The notes under the pieces are model-generated. The model did no database searches. It was given only the letters and a program-made list of their open reading frames with translations, and was not told where the DNA came from. Positions 55,942 through 64,000 of a stretch of DNA of 64,000 nucleotides are shown one piece after another. Position 1 is the stretch's first letter. Every line of letters begins with the position of its first letter. A program made the position numbers and the translations under genes. Source of the DNA: Harmothoe impar (taxonomy: Eukaryota; Annelida; Polychaeta; Phyllodocida; Polynoidae); contig OX381707.1 in assembly GCA_947462335.1 (NCBI GenBank), positions 38,429,618 to 38,493,617 of the forward strand, read 5' to 3'.

Positions 55942-58900
55942 TTACTCGCTGGAGCTGCTCAGCTGCTCCCTTCCTTGTCGTGGTTGTCTTTTTATTTTAC
56001 CTTTAGGTATCACCACCTCATCACTTATTTCCTCCTCACTCCTGGCTTTAGCTGCTAATTGCTCTATTCTGTCTCTTCTTTTTCTCCTCTCCGTAGCTCT
56101 GTCCTCTCTGGCTGTCTTCTTCTCTTGTCTCTGTTTCTCTAGTTTCTCTTTCTCTTGCAGTAATTGCCTACTTATGTCTACATTCTTACTTCTCCCTCTT
56201 TTCTTTGCTTCCCTTTGTTCTCCTTGTTTTTCGTCGCTCTCCTCTTCCTCGCTACTAGCTCTCTGTCTTTTGCTCCATTTCCCTAAAATTTTCTCCTGTT
56301 TGTCTCTTTTGTCTGTTAAACTTTGGGCAATTTTAATGGCTGCCCGCCACGTTTTTCTATCCACTCCCGGAATGTTCTGTTCGGGTGTGGCCCGGCCAAT
56401 ATTATCAGGCCCTACCACCCTATCGGGGGGGCGGATTTGCTCCTCTGGGGACCCCCCCTCACTCCTCTGAGTGTCCGAGTCACTGTCCTGAGTGTCTCCT
56501 GAATTTCTCTGTTCATTTTGGGTTCTCTTATTTTCTTCGTGAATGACATTCGGTTTAGGCCTCCCTATGTTGGGTTGGGTTGGCTCTTCCTGAGAGCCGC
56601 TGCCTTCTATCTCGAGCATATCATCCCTTCGGGTTGTGTGATCCACGGGCTTTATTCTGTTACCTGGTATTCCTACTATTTCTCCCTCCCCTTCCACTAT
56701 TGTCTCCAAATATGCTCTTTTCAGCTTGTTTACATTCGTCAGGTGTCCTATCATCTTTCCAGTCTTGATTGACCTCAGCTGTACCCTATTGTCCCCCTTG
56801 ACCTCCTGTATTCTGTATGGTCCTCTATACTTCCCCGCGAACTTGGATACATTGTTCTCTGCACACATGGGGTCATAGTACCAACAATGTTCTCCCTCTT
56901 TGAAGGCTACCGGCCTTGCTCCTTTGTCCAGCCTATCCCTCATTTTGGTTTCATATACATTGACGTGTTCCTTTGCCATTTGCCTATATAGCTCTATACA
57001 GTGCTTTGTCCTTATGAACCACTCAGCCTCACTGCCCACCTGTGGTTCCTCCCTCTCCTCGGGGTAACCCATCGGCGTGGGGTCCCTTCCAAACATAAGG
57101 GTATAGGGCGAGTGTCCCGTTCTCAGGCTGATATTGCTCCTGATATTCCATAGTGCTATTCCTAGCAGATCTGGCCAGTACTCGTGATCCTCTGTCACAT
57201 AACATGCTATGACGTCCTCCAATGTTTTGTGCAGTCTTTCTGCTCTGGCATTTCCGGTCGGATTTCTTGAGCTTGTGAACCTTTGTTTACATGTCAGCCG
57301 GGCTGTAATTTCCCTGAACATTTTCCCCAGGTATGTGCTTCCTCTGTCACTACACATTACCTCTATTCTGCCGTACCTACATGCCATTTGTTGCAAGAAC
57401 ACTGTAGCTGCTGTTGTGGCTGTACAATCCTTGGTACAGAACGCCTCCGGCCATCCCGTGAGCAGGTCTATGAAGGTCATTATATATTTGTAGCCTTCTT
57501 TAGATTTCCTGATCGGTCCTATGAAATCTGTCTGTACTACCTGCCATGGGTAGTCTGGCATGTCCCAGGACCTGGCCTTTGCCCTAAAATGCGGTGCTCT
57601 CTTCCTAAGGGCGCATCTTTCACACCTCCTTACATATTCTACTATGTCCATGTACATGTTTTTCCAGTAGAACGACTCCACTAGTTTGTTGTTTAGTGCT
57701 GTTGTTCCTATATGGCCTCCACACAATATGTCGTCGTGCATCAGGTATAACACCCTAGGTATCATACTTTTAGGTACCATTGTTCGTGCCTTCACTTCCA
57801 TGCTTCTCTGTGTCTTCCTCTTTCTTGGATCACTGAACTTATATAATATCCCTTGTTTTATACCCATGAAACCTTCCTTTGCCAACACGGCCGCCGCTTC
57901 CCTTTCTGATTCTGGTAGTATCCCTTTCATCAGATAATCCATTATGGGTCTACACTCGGGGTCTTTCTCTTGTTCGATTCTGATCTCCTTTTGTGTAATC
58001 TCTTCTCTCCCTACTGGAATATTTTCAGGTTCATCCTTCAATCTGGCCTGCTTTCTGGGTCTTCCTTCTATGATATCCTTCAGTGGCCGGTCATACCTGT
58101 TGGTTTCTCTTTGTGGCTTTGGTTGTCGTGGTGTTGGTACTTCCTCTTCGCTGCTGGAGGTTGTATTCGTTCCGTTTGAACTCCCGGTTCCCACTTCTAT
58201 CGCCAACAATTCACATCCCACCTCTGGTTCAAATTCCTCTCCTTCCTCCTCCACTCCTATTTCCTGATCGCTTAATGGCACCCTGGATATAAAATCTGGT
58301 AGGTAGTGTGTCTTTCCCGGCTCGTACTTTATCTCATAGTTGAAGTCTGTCAGCGCCAAGCTCCATCTTATCAACCTCTTTGAAGGCGCCTTTGCCGCCT
58401 GTTGTAGTAGTGGTATAAGGGGTTGATGGTCGGTTATTATAGTGATTCTAGACCCTCCTAGCATGTTTTCAAAGTGTTTTAATGTTTTTATCACAGCCAA
58501 TCCTTCTTTCTCCGTTATAGTATAGTTTGTTTCACTTTTGGTGAATGTGTATCCATAGTAGATGACAGGTCTCATTACACCGTCCTTCAGGTGGCATACC
58601 GCACTGCCGCAGGCCATATTTGATGCGTCTGTCAGTATATAGAAATGTCCTCCTATCTCTGGATGTACCAGCAATGGTGGGCTGGTCAGTTTGTCTTGTA
58701 TTGTTTTAAATGCTCTTTCACATTCTTCCGACCATACAAACGGTACGCCTTTCCTCAACAGTTTGTTCAGCGGTACTGCCAATGTGGCGTAATTTCCTAC
58801 AAATTTGTTGTAATAATTACACAGCCCCTGAAACGATTGTAGAGTTTCCTTGTTGTTTGGTCTGCCGAATTCCTGTACTTTCTTTATTATCCTAGGCTGT

Positions 58901-60501
58901 GTTCCCAGTCCTTCTGCGTTTACTGTGTGCCCGAGAAAATTTATTTCTTTCTTCCCCCATTCACATTTGGATGGTTTTACCGTTAGTCCTGCTCCCTGTA
59001 GTGCCTTCAGCACTTTCTCCACATTTTCTATGTGTGATTGCACGTTGGGGTCGAATATTATGATGTCGTCTAAGTAGGCCAAACATGTTCGTGGCATTAG
59101 TCCTGCTAGTGCCAGTGACATTATTTTTGTAAATTGCCATGAGCTTTGTCTCATGCCAAATGGTACTCTCTTCCACTGGTACACTCCCAGCGGTGATGCA
59201 AACGCTGAATACTTTCTGCTATCTGGGTGTAAGTCACATTGATGGTATCCGCTTAGTAGATCGATACACGTGAAAATAACTGGTTTTCTATAAGCCATGT
59301 ATAGGAACAAGCTTCTAGCTGTTGGTGTTGGGTAGGTGTCGTCCTCTGTCATCATGTTCAGCACCCTATAGTCTGTGCATAGCCTGGGCTTACCGTCCTT
59401 TTTCTGTACTACTACCAGAGGGCTGCGCCACGCGCTGTTACTGGGTTCTATTATACCCAGCTTCAACAGCTGTCTGATCTGCGTGTCTATGATATCCATT
59501 TTCTGTGGGGAATATCTGAATTGTCTGGCTTGACATGGTCCCTTTGACTCGTCCACTCTTATCTTCATTGGTTGCCATGTGCAGTGTCCTATCTCCTCCA
59601 TACTGAACGCCAATGTGTCTTTGTTTCTGACTAGCATCTTTTTAAACTGTATCTGTTCTTCCTGATTCATACATGTATCGGGCATTTCTAGCTTCATTAT
59701 CTTTTCTTCCTTTTCTGTGTTTCTGCCCTCCTTTTGTTGTCTCTCCCCCCATCTTGTGCTTGCCTGTTCTGTTTGTTGTGTTCTCTCCACCCCGTTGTCT
59801 TTATATATAGCCATACACTCCTTTATTGACTTATCTATTTCCAGGTGTCCTAATGTATTCTCTAACCTGAGATGGTCTGCTCTCCCTTCTTTCGCATATG
59901 CTAGCACGTCCCACCTACCAATGAATATTGGATCCGGTGTGGCATTGCACACTTTCGTAAACCATCCTCTATCCGTGTAGTTTAAAGCATGTTCCACTCC
60001 TGCTACGGTGAGGTTTGATGGTTCCAATCTGACCACTTCTCCATATCGCCCACTGTCTCTCCTCCAAGGTGCTACCTGTATTATTTTCTCTTCCCATGGT
60101 TTTATCACCATGCTGCCTATGCTTGAAACAGGGTCCCCTGTGAACAACGTCACTTTCCCTTCTGTCATTTTAATTTCCGCCTGTGTGTCATTCAGTAGGT
60201 TTCTTCCTATTATAATGGGGTACATCAGTTTGTCTACCACGTAAAATTGGTAGCATACCCCTGAACCCTGCAGGTTACATTTCAGTCTCACTATCTCCTT
60301 TAGTTTTCTGTCTGTCTCGTCCCCCAATTTTACTGATATCTCTTTGACTTCCTTTCTTTCCCAGATCTGGTCTTCATTTATCTCCTCCAATGTCTCTTTT
60401 GATATAAAGCAGTCTGATGCTCCTGTATCCACTAAACCATAGTATGTTCTCCATCCTATGTTCATTTCTATAAACATAGGTGACTGTCCCTTCTCTTCCA
60501 T
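55942..60501 (-). CDS. pol: Pol polyprotein: protease, RT, RNase H, integrase
   Basis: 1519 codons from the first ATG, but the frame is open upstream and overlaps gag, and entry is probably by -1 frameshift at 60567-60573. Protease: DTGA at residues 25-28. RT: about 330-560 (VVVQKKDGKPRLCTDYRVLN, FTCIDLLSGYHQ, YLDD near 476). RNase H: about 610-735 (LTDASNMACGSAV, TEKEGLAVIKTL, TDHQPLIPLL). Integrase: the zinc domain is at about 922-963 (HDDILCGGHIG...CERC). The D-D-E core is near 990 (QTDFIGPI), 1050 (SDRGSTYLG) and 1087 (ARAERLHKTLED). An SH3-like C-terminal part ends near 1270 (GPYRIQEV). A tail of about 230 residues is Glu/Lys/Gln-rich, with coiled-coil character and no chromodomain. Intact throughout, so this copy is young. 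Confidence 0.95.
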   Translation of the reverse strand: MEEKGQSPMFIEMNIGWRTYYGLVDTGASDCFISKETLEEINEDQIWERKEVKEISVKLGDETDRKLKEIVRLKCNLQGSGVCYQFYVVDKLMYPIIIGRNLLNDTQAEIKMTEGKVTLFTGDPVSSIGSMVIKPWEEKIIQVAPWRRDSGRYGEVVRLEPSNLTVAGVEHALNYTDRGWFTKVCNATPDPIFIGRWDVLAYAKEGRADHLRLENTLGHLEIDKSIKECMAIYKDNGVERTQQTEQASTRWGERQQKEGRNTEKEEKIMKLEMPDTCMNQEEQIQFKKMLVRNKDTLAFSMEEIGHCTWQPMKIRVDESKGPCQARQFRYSPQKMDIIDTQIRQLLKLGIIEPSNSAWRSPLVVVQKKDGKPRLCTDYRVLNMMTEDDTYPTPTARSLFLYMAYRKPVIFTCIDLLSGYHQCDLHPDSRKYSAFASPLGVYQWKRVPFGMRQSSWQFTKIMSLALAGLMPRTCLAYLDDIIIFDPNVQSHIENVEKVLKALQGAGLTVKPSKCEWGKKEINFLGHTVNAEGLGTQPRIIKKVQEFGRPNNKETLQSFQGLCNYYNKFVGNYATLAVPLNKLLRKGVPFVWSEECERAFKTIQDKLTSPPLLVHPEIGGHFYILTDASNMACGSAVCHLKDGVMRPVIYYGYTFTKSETNYTITEKEGLAVIKTLKHFENMLGGSRITIITDHQPLIPLLQQAAKAPSKRLIRWSLALTDFNYEIKYEPGKTHYLPDFISRVPLSDQEIGVEEEGEEFEPEVGCELLAIEVGTGSSNGTNTTSSSEEEVPTPRQPKPQRETNRYDRPLKDIIEGRPRKQARLKDEPENIPVGREEITQKEIRIEQEKDPECRPIMDYLMKGILPESEREAAAVLAKEGFMGIKQGILYKFSDPRKRKTQRSMEVKARTMVPKSMIPRVLYLMHDDILCGGHIGTTALNNKLVESFYWKNMYMDIVEYVRRCERCALRKRAPHFRAKARSWDMPDYPWQVVQTDFIGPIRKSKEGYKYIMTFIDLLTGWPEAFCTKDCTATTAATVFLQQMACRYGRIEVMCSDRGSTYLGKMFREITARLTCKQRFTSSRNPTGNARAERLHKTLEDVIACYVTEDHEYWPDLLGIALWNIRSNISLRTGHSPYTLMFGRDPTPMGYPEEREEPQVGSEAEWFIRTKHCIELYRQMAKEHVNVYETKMRDRLDKGARPVAFKEGEHCWYYDPMCAENNVSKFAGKYRGPYRIQEVKGDNRVQLRSIKTGKMIGHLTNVNKLKRAYLETIVEGEGEIVGIPGNRIKPVDHTTRRDDMLEIEGSGSQEEPTQPNIGRPKPNVIHEENKRTQNEQRNSGDTQDSDSDTQRSEGGSPEEQIRPPDRVVGPDNIGRATPEQNIPGVDRKTWRAAIKIAQSLTDKRDKQEKILGKWSKRQRASSEEEESDEKQGEQREAKKRGRSKNVDISRQLLQEKEKLEKQRQEKKTAREDRATERRKRRDRIEQLAAKARSEEEISDEVVIPKGKIKRQPRQGREQLSSSSE

Positions 60502-60508
60502 GGGTCTC

Positions 60509-60573
60509 GCTGATCCGTCCCTGCTTAACAGGTTTAATTCCGGGGTTGGAACGGACCAGCTACTCCGTTTCCC
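60509..60573 (-). promoter_or_regulatory. -1 programmed ribosomal frameshift signal between gag and pol
   Basis: Slippery heptamer G-GGA-AAC (60573-60567) is in gag phase (CAG GGA AAC). After a 6-base spacer (GGAGTA) a 10-bp stem follows: GCTGGTCCGT (60560-60551) with ACGGATCAGC (60518-60509), one G-U pair, 32-base loop. The gag stop TAA (60536-60534) lies in the loop. The pol frame is open from before the heptamer. Heptamer, spacer and stem fit known retroviral -1 sites; GGGAAAC is used by simian type D retrovirus. Confidence 0.8.
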
Positions 60574-61240
60574 TGATTTGGTCCTTCCCTCCTGCCCTGG
60601 GGCATTCTCATTCTCATACTCTCCCTATATTGGCTCAAGTAGTAACATTGGTCTGTGGTGTGTGTGCTAGTGTCGTGGATTAGACAGTACTTCCCCCTGA
60701 ATCCTCCTGCCGCGCCAGGTGGTTGCTCCCCTATCATCCTTACGTACTCTCTTGCTCTCATTGAACCCTTTTCTCTGCTGTCCATCTCCTCTGTCTGTCC
60801 TTGTATCCTGTTGTTCATATATTGATTGGCATTCCCTCTGTACCCATTTCCTCCCCCTGCTGTTCCCCCGTTGTTCCTTCCGTCCCTGTTATTCCATCCA
60901 TTTCCTGCTGTATTGTTGTTCGTTGTCTGTGTCCTTTGGGGTTCCTGTCTGTTGCCGTTGTTATAATCCCCTCTTCTGTCTCCCCCTTTGTTCTCCTGCC
61001 ATGTTGTCGGTACTTCATTCTTTTCTGACCATTGGTTCCTGTATTCCATGGCGCACATCTCCATCATCCTGTTCATCTCTCTCTCATTTCTTTCATATCC
61101 CCTTAGACTGTTATCTGTTGTTTCATATACCTCGGCCATTCCTAGCTTTACCTTTCTTCCCTGTCTCCTCCTTTCTATGGATTCCAGCAGTTCTGCCTTT
61201 TGTACCGCTGCATTGAATGTTAACTGGGTTGTCTTTTCTA
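60534..61240 (-). CDS. gag: Gag, C-terminal part with nucleocapsid zinc knuckle
   Basis: This frame is -1 relative to the upstream gag ORF and picks up the gag homology exactly where that ORF stops (ELEKTTQLTFNAAVQKAEL). It has a basic Gly/Asn/Arg/Gln-rich region (GGDRRGDYNNGNRQEPQRTQ, NNRDGRNNGG), then a retroelement-type knuckle with the spacing CLIHDTSTHTTDQC. It ends GPFQPRN and TAA. The first ATG is at about 61139. The role is capsid assembly and RNA binding. The break from the N-terminal gag ORF is a 1-nt frame change without a recognisable slippery site. Confidence 0.75.
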
Positions 61241-64000
61241 GTTCTCCCGGATACTGTCCTTTACCCCCGATACAAATACCGATATCATAGATGAATCGTC
61301 CTTGCCCGGTCCGTCATATTCCTTCACCTGCAGGGCAAAATCCCTTACTGACTGACCCTTTTCTTGTTTCAAGTGAGTCAGGTCCTGATGTTTCTGCCAT
61401 GGGGATCTATTGTCATCGAATGTGTCTTTCAGTATCTTCCTAACTTTATCCAATGAATCTTTTTCTCGTTCCTGTATGGCTTTCATCCAAGTGGCTGCTG
61501 CTCCTTTTATGCATAGTTTGACGTATTTCAATTCTATGTCTGGCGTCCATCCACACACCCCTGAAATCATTTTTATTTCATCTAGAAATTCTTCATAGTC
61601 TTCACCTTGCTTCCCCGTAAAGGTAGGCAGCTTTAGGCTTGGGTTAGGCATGATGTCGTCTATTCCTCCCACTTCTACAGCCTCCTCCTCTTCTTCTTCT
61701 TCCTCCTCTTCTGGGTAGTATACTGTCTTCCTGTTCTTTCTCTCCTCGTCTTCCTTTGCTATCCTCTCTCTTTCTAATCTCCTTTTCTCTGCTTCCTCTC
61801 TTTCTCTTATCCTATTATTGTTTGCTCTTTCCTCCCCTTCTTTCAATAATCTTCTTTTTAATATTTCCTGTCTCTCTTCCCTTTCCCTGTCTTCTTTATC
61901 CCTATCCGCTCTTGCTTTCTCTATTCTCTTCCTTGTCTCTTCCCGCTCCCTCTCTCTCTCTTCTGCCGCTCTTCCTTCTCTTTCCCTGTCTTCTTTATCC
62001 CTATCCGCTCTTGCTTTCTCTATTCTCTTCCTTGTCTCTTCCCGCTCCCTCTCTCTCTCTTCTGCCGCTCTTCCTTCTCTTTCCCTGTCTTCTTTGTCCT
62101 TATCGGCTCTTGCTTTCTCTATCTTCCTCCTTGTCTCTTCCAGCTTCCTATCTCTCTCTTCTGCTGCTCTTTCTTTGTCCTCCTCCTCGGTTGTCGTTGT
62201 TTTCTTACAATATCCTATCCCTATTCCTGGTAGTATGTCTTCATAAAGCCCCTGTTTATTCAGTCTCAATTGGCTATCGCTGCTTCTACTTCTTCTACTT
62301 CCCTTTCTGTGGTCTCCTTCCTCTTCCTCTCCACTACTTACGAGTCCTCCCTCACTACTACTTCTGCTTCTAATCGGTTTCTTTCTTTTCAGGCCTTGGT
62401 TCCTGTTCTCTTCATTTATCCCTTTTTCCTTTTCTCTTCTTCCTACTACCTTCTGTCCTTCCTCAGTTGTTGTTTCTTCTTCCTCTGTTCCTTTCTCTCT
62501 TGTTGCAGCTCTCTCCCACTTCCTTTTTGCTTCTTCTCTATATTCCTCCTGTTGTCTCCGGTTGCTTCCTGTAATCCTCTGCTCCTCGTTTATATGGTTT
62601 TTTAATTGTACTATGTCTCTTTTCCTTTCTACCCTATTCCTTTCGTCTCCTTTTTCCTGGATCCCCTTCGCTTGTTCTTCCTGGTTCAGACCTATATTCT
62701 GTCCTTCTCTGTGTGTTGGTGTTCTTTTCTTTGCTGATTCTTCTATGCTCCCTTTTTCCTGTAGCTGTATTATAGCTATTTTTGGGCTTTGTAGTCTTTG
62801 TTGTATCCCTACCTGTGTTATTATTGCTTCTCCATCCCGTGCATGTTGTAATACATATTCCTCTGTTCTTTTCTGCGTCAATGATTCTTCTGTCTCACTG
62901 TCTTCCTGTTCCTGTATTATATTGTATTCCTTAAAGAAAGGGCTCGTTATCTCTCTTTGTATTGGTGTTAGACTGATTTGTTCCCCTCCTATTATTGTTG
63001 TACCATCTTCCCCTTCATCTGTGCTATATGTCTTACTAGTTGTTGGAGTTCTGTCTTTCTCGTTTTCTGTCCCTTCCCTCTTTCTCCCTAGTCGTCTTCT
63101 TTCTATGAATAACTTCCTAACTACTGTTTCTAAATGCCCCCCTTCTCCGAGGTTATGACTTAGAGGTGTGCCACTATCGGTGGCTGTGATCAGTTCTCCC
63201 TTTGTCTCCCCATCTACTTCTTCTCCTTCTCCCTCGCTGTATATACGTTCTGTAACTTTTACTATCGGAGTCTGTTCGTCCTGGTCTTTTTCTGTTTCTT
63301 CTTCTCTCTCCAACTCTTCCCCTTCTCCTTCTGTGCTCTCCTCTCCTCCTTCCCCTCGTTCCTCTTCTGTTCTACTTTCTCCTCCTTCTTCCTTTTCCTC
63401 CTCTGGTTCTTCCTGTTCTAGTTCTTCAGCTTCCGATGCTTCTTCTTCCTTTTCCTTTTCCTCTTCCTTTTCTGATTCTTTGTTCTCCCCTTTTCCCTCG
63501 CCCTCCCCTTTTTCTACTGTTCTGTTCTGTGGTTCTCTGTTCTCTTGGTTTTCTGTTTCTCCCCCCACCTCTAAGTCATTGTCAGCTGCTCCAACCGTGG
63601 CCCCGTGGGCCCCTCGCCGCTGCCCGTTTTCCACCTGTTCTTGTTCACTGTTTCTTACTGTAGGTGGTCCAGGTGATGTCCTGTCAGTTTCCTTATGTAT
63701 TGGCCGGCACAGTACCGCCGACAGTCCTGGGTAGGGTGTTGCCCCCGTTGGTATAGGCCTTACCTCGGGTAGCTCTTCCCTTTCACCTGGCCGGGATGTG
63801 TGTGGTTTTTCCTTTTTCTTTCCTGTCTTAATTGCCACCTCTCTTCTATTCCTATATCCTAGGCTTATCTCTTCTACCGCCCCTGACGATCTTAGCCCCC
63901 TCCTGGGTTGATCAGTCCCCTGTCGGAGGCTTCTTTCATCAACCTCTTCTTCTGTTGATTCTTCCTCCTCTCCCTCTGTGTCTATAAGTTGTATATCCTC
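61238..64000 (-). CDS. gag: Gag, N-terminal acidic/repetitive region and capsid-like domain (5' end outside window)
   Basis: The frame is open from the right edge to TAG at 61238-61240, about 920 codons. No start codon is fixed; the GTG at 63838 is only an internal codon. The first ~600 residues are extremely Glu/Lys/Arg-rich (for example KEEEKEKEEEASEAEELEQE). Then come three 33-residue helical repeats (EETRKRIEKARADRDKEDRE) and a Glu run. A Ty3-type capsid domain follows (LPTFTGKQGEDYEEFLDEIK, IKGAAATWMKAI, FDDNRSPWQKHQDLTHLKQE, SVRDFALQVKEY). The capsid domain continues in the -1 frame. A long acidic coiled-coil N-terminus is unusual for gypsy Gag. Confidence 0.8.
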   Translation of the reverse strand, partial: EDIQLIDTEGEEEESTEEEVDERSLRQGTDQPRRGLRSSGAVEEISLGYRNRREVAIKTGKKKEKPHTSRPGEREELPEVRPIPTGATPYPGLSAVLCRPIHKETDRTSPGPPTVRNSEQEQVENGQRRGAHGATVGAADNDLEVGGETENQENREPQNRTVEKGEGEGKGENKESEKEEEKEKEEEASEAEELEQEEPEEEKEEGGESRTEEERGEGGEESTEGEGEELEREEETEKDQDEQTPIVKVTERIYSEGEGEEVDGETKGELITATDSGTPLSHNLGEGGHLETVVRKLFIERRRLGRKREGTENEKDRTPTTSKTYSTDEGEDGTTIIGGEQISLTPIQREITSPFFKEYNIIQEQEDSETEESLTQKRTEEYVLQHARDGEAIITQVGIQQRLQSPKIAIIQLQEKGSIEESAKKRTPTHREGQNIGLNQEEQAKGIQEKGDERNRVERKRDIVQLKNHINEEQRITGSNRRQQEEYREEAKRKWERAATREKGTEEEETTTEEGQKVVGRREKEKGINEENRNQGLKRKKPIRSRSSSEGGLVSSGEEEEGDHRKGSRRSRSSDSQLRLNKQGLYEDILPGIGIGYCKKTTTTEEEDKERAAEERDRKLEETRRKIEKARADKDKEDREREGRAAEEREREREETRKRIEKARADRDKEDREREGRAAEEREREREETRKRIEKARADRDKEDREREERQEILKRRLLKEGEERANNNRIREREEAEKRRLERERIAKEDEERKNRKTVYYPEEEEEEEEEEAVEVGGIDDIMPNPSLKLPTFTGKQGEDYEEFLDEIKMISGVCGWTPDIELKYVKLCIKGAAATWMKAIQEREKDSLDKVRKILKDTFDDNRSPWQKHQDLTHLKQEKGQSVRDFALQVKEYDGPGKDDSSMISVFVSGVKDSIREN
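61888..62184. repeat. Three-copy 99-bp tandem repeat inside gag
   Basis: Units starting CTGTCTTCTTTATCCCTATC (plus strand) at 61888, 61987 and 62086 are nearly identical in the first two and diverged in the third. They encode a 33-residue charged helix repeat. The length is divisible by three, so the frame is kept. Confidence 0.8.

Larger units (their letters stand above)
44751..64000 (-). mobile_element. Giant env-bearing Ty3/gypsy-type retroelement (3' LTR to gag; 5' end outside window)
   Basis: Minus-strand element of at least 19.2 kb. Sense order from the right edge: gag, -1 frameshift signal, pol (PR-RT-RH-IN), accessory ORFs, env, 3' UTR tandem array, polypurine tract and LTR. RT-RNaseH-integrase order and an HHCC integrase place pol with Ty3/gypsy-like elements. 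The env resembles the F-type fusion proteins of errantiviruses and baculoviruses. The sense strand is strongly purine-rich across 46.6-64 kb, which depletes stop codons on the plus strand and creates long spurious antisense frames. Apparent lesions: gag frame change at about 61240, TAA at 55256-55258, and env split at about 49.0-49.2 kb. Confidence 0.88.

Noticed and set aside
55691..56470. Plus-strand 259-codon hydrophobic ORF
   Set aside because: It is antisense to the charged tail of pol and the start of ORF A. Its hydrophobicity is the complement of Glu/Lys codons.
61756..63734. Long plus-strand ORFs opposite gag (Ser/Leu/Pro-rich)
   Set aside because: They mirror the acidic gag frame. 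The pyrimidine-rich strand lacks stops, and gag has clear domain homology.

Overview
The window reads as genomic DNA from an invertebrate animal, probably marine. The evidence is intron-rich orthologues of metazoan genes with GT-AG splicing, AT-rich introns packed with small inverted-repeat elements, and two kinds of retroelement. I cannot name the species. There is no prokaryotic or organellar signal.

Layout. (1) 403-13615, plus strand: 15 exons of a drebrin-like protein gene (DBNL/Abp1 family), with its first exon(s) off the left edge. Its introns hold MITE-like repeats. (2) 17.5-18.1 kb: a decayed ORF remnant. (3) 18176-23485: a DIRS-superfamily tyrosine-recombinase retrotransposon with gag-like, RT/RNase H and recombinase ORFs and complex inverted termini. 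(4) 25.3-27.0 kb: small elements, including an 893-bp element flanked by TTAA. (5) 27437-32348, minus strand: seven exons of a phosphotriesterase-related (PTER) gene; the N-terminal exon was not found. (6) 36858-44025, plus strand: a calmodulin-family EF-hand gene with calmodulin-type exon structure and a possible alternative, myristoylatable first exon. Two foldback elements of one family lie in introns of PTER and of this gene.

(7) 44751-64000, minus strand: the 3' part of a very large retrovirus-like Ty3/gypsy-type element, running past the right edge. In its own 5' to 3' direction it carries gag (open to the edge, acidic and repetitive, then a capsid-like domain, then a zinc knuckle), a canonical -1 frameshift signal, and a 1519-codon pol (protease, RT, RNase H, integrase). 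A chain of closely packed or overlapping accessory ORFs follows, one with two C2H2 fingers. Next come an ORF on the opposite strand (50711-52669) and an env-like gene with signal peptide, furin-type site, coiled coil and membrane anchor. The element ends with a 76/77-bp tandem array, a polypurine tract and an 1833-bp LTR.

This element is the most unusual content of the window. It has the gag-pol-env plan of an errantivirus or retrovirus with a multi-gene accessory block and an antisense ORF. The copy shows apparent lesions (gag frame change, an in-frame TAA in the zinc-finger ORF, env split into two frames), so it may be a recent but defective insertion.
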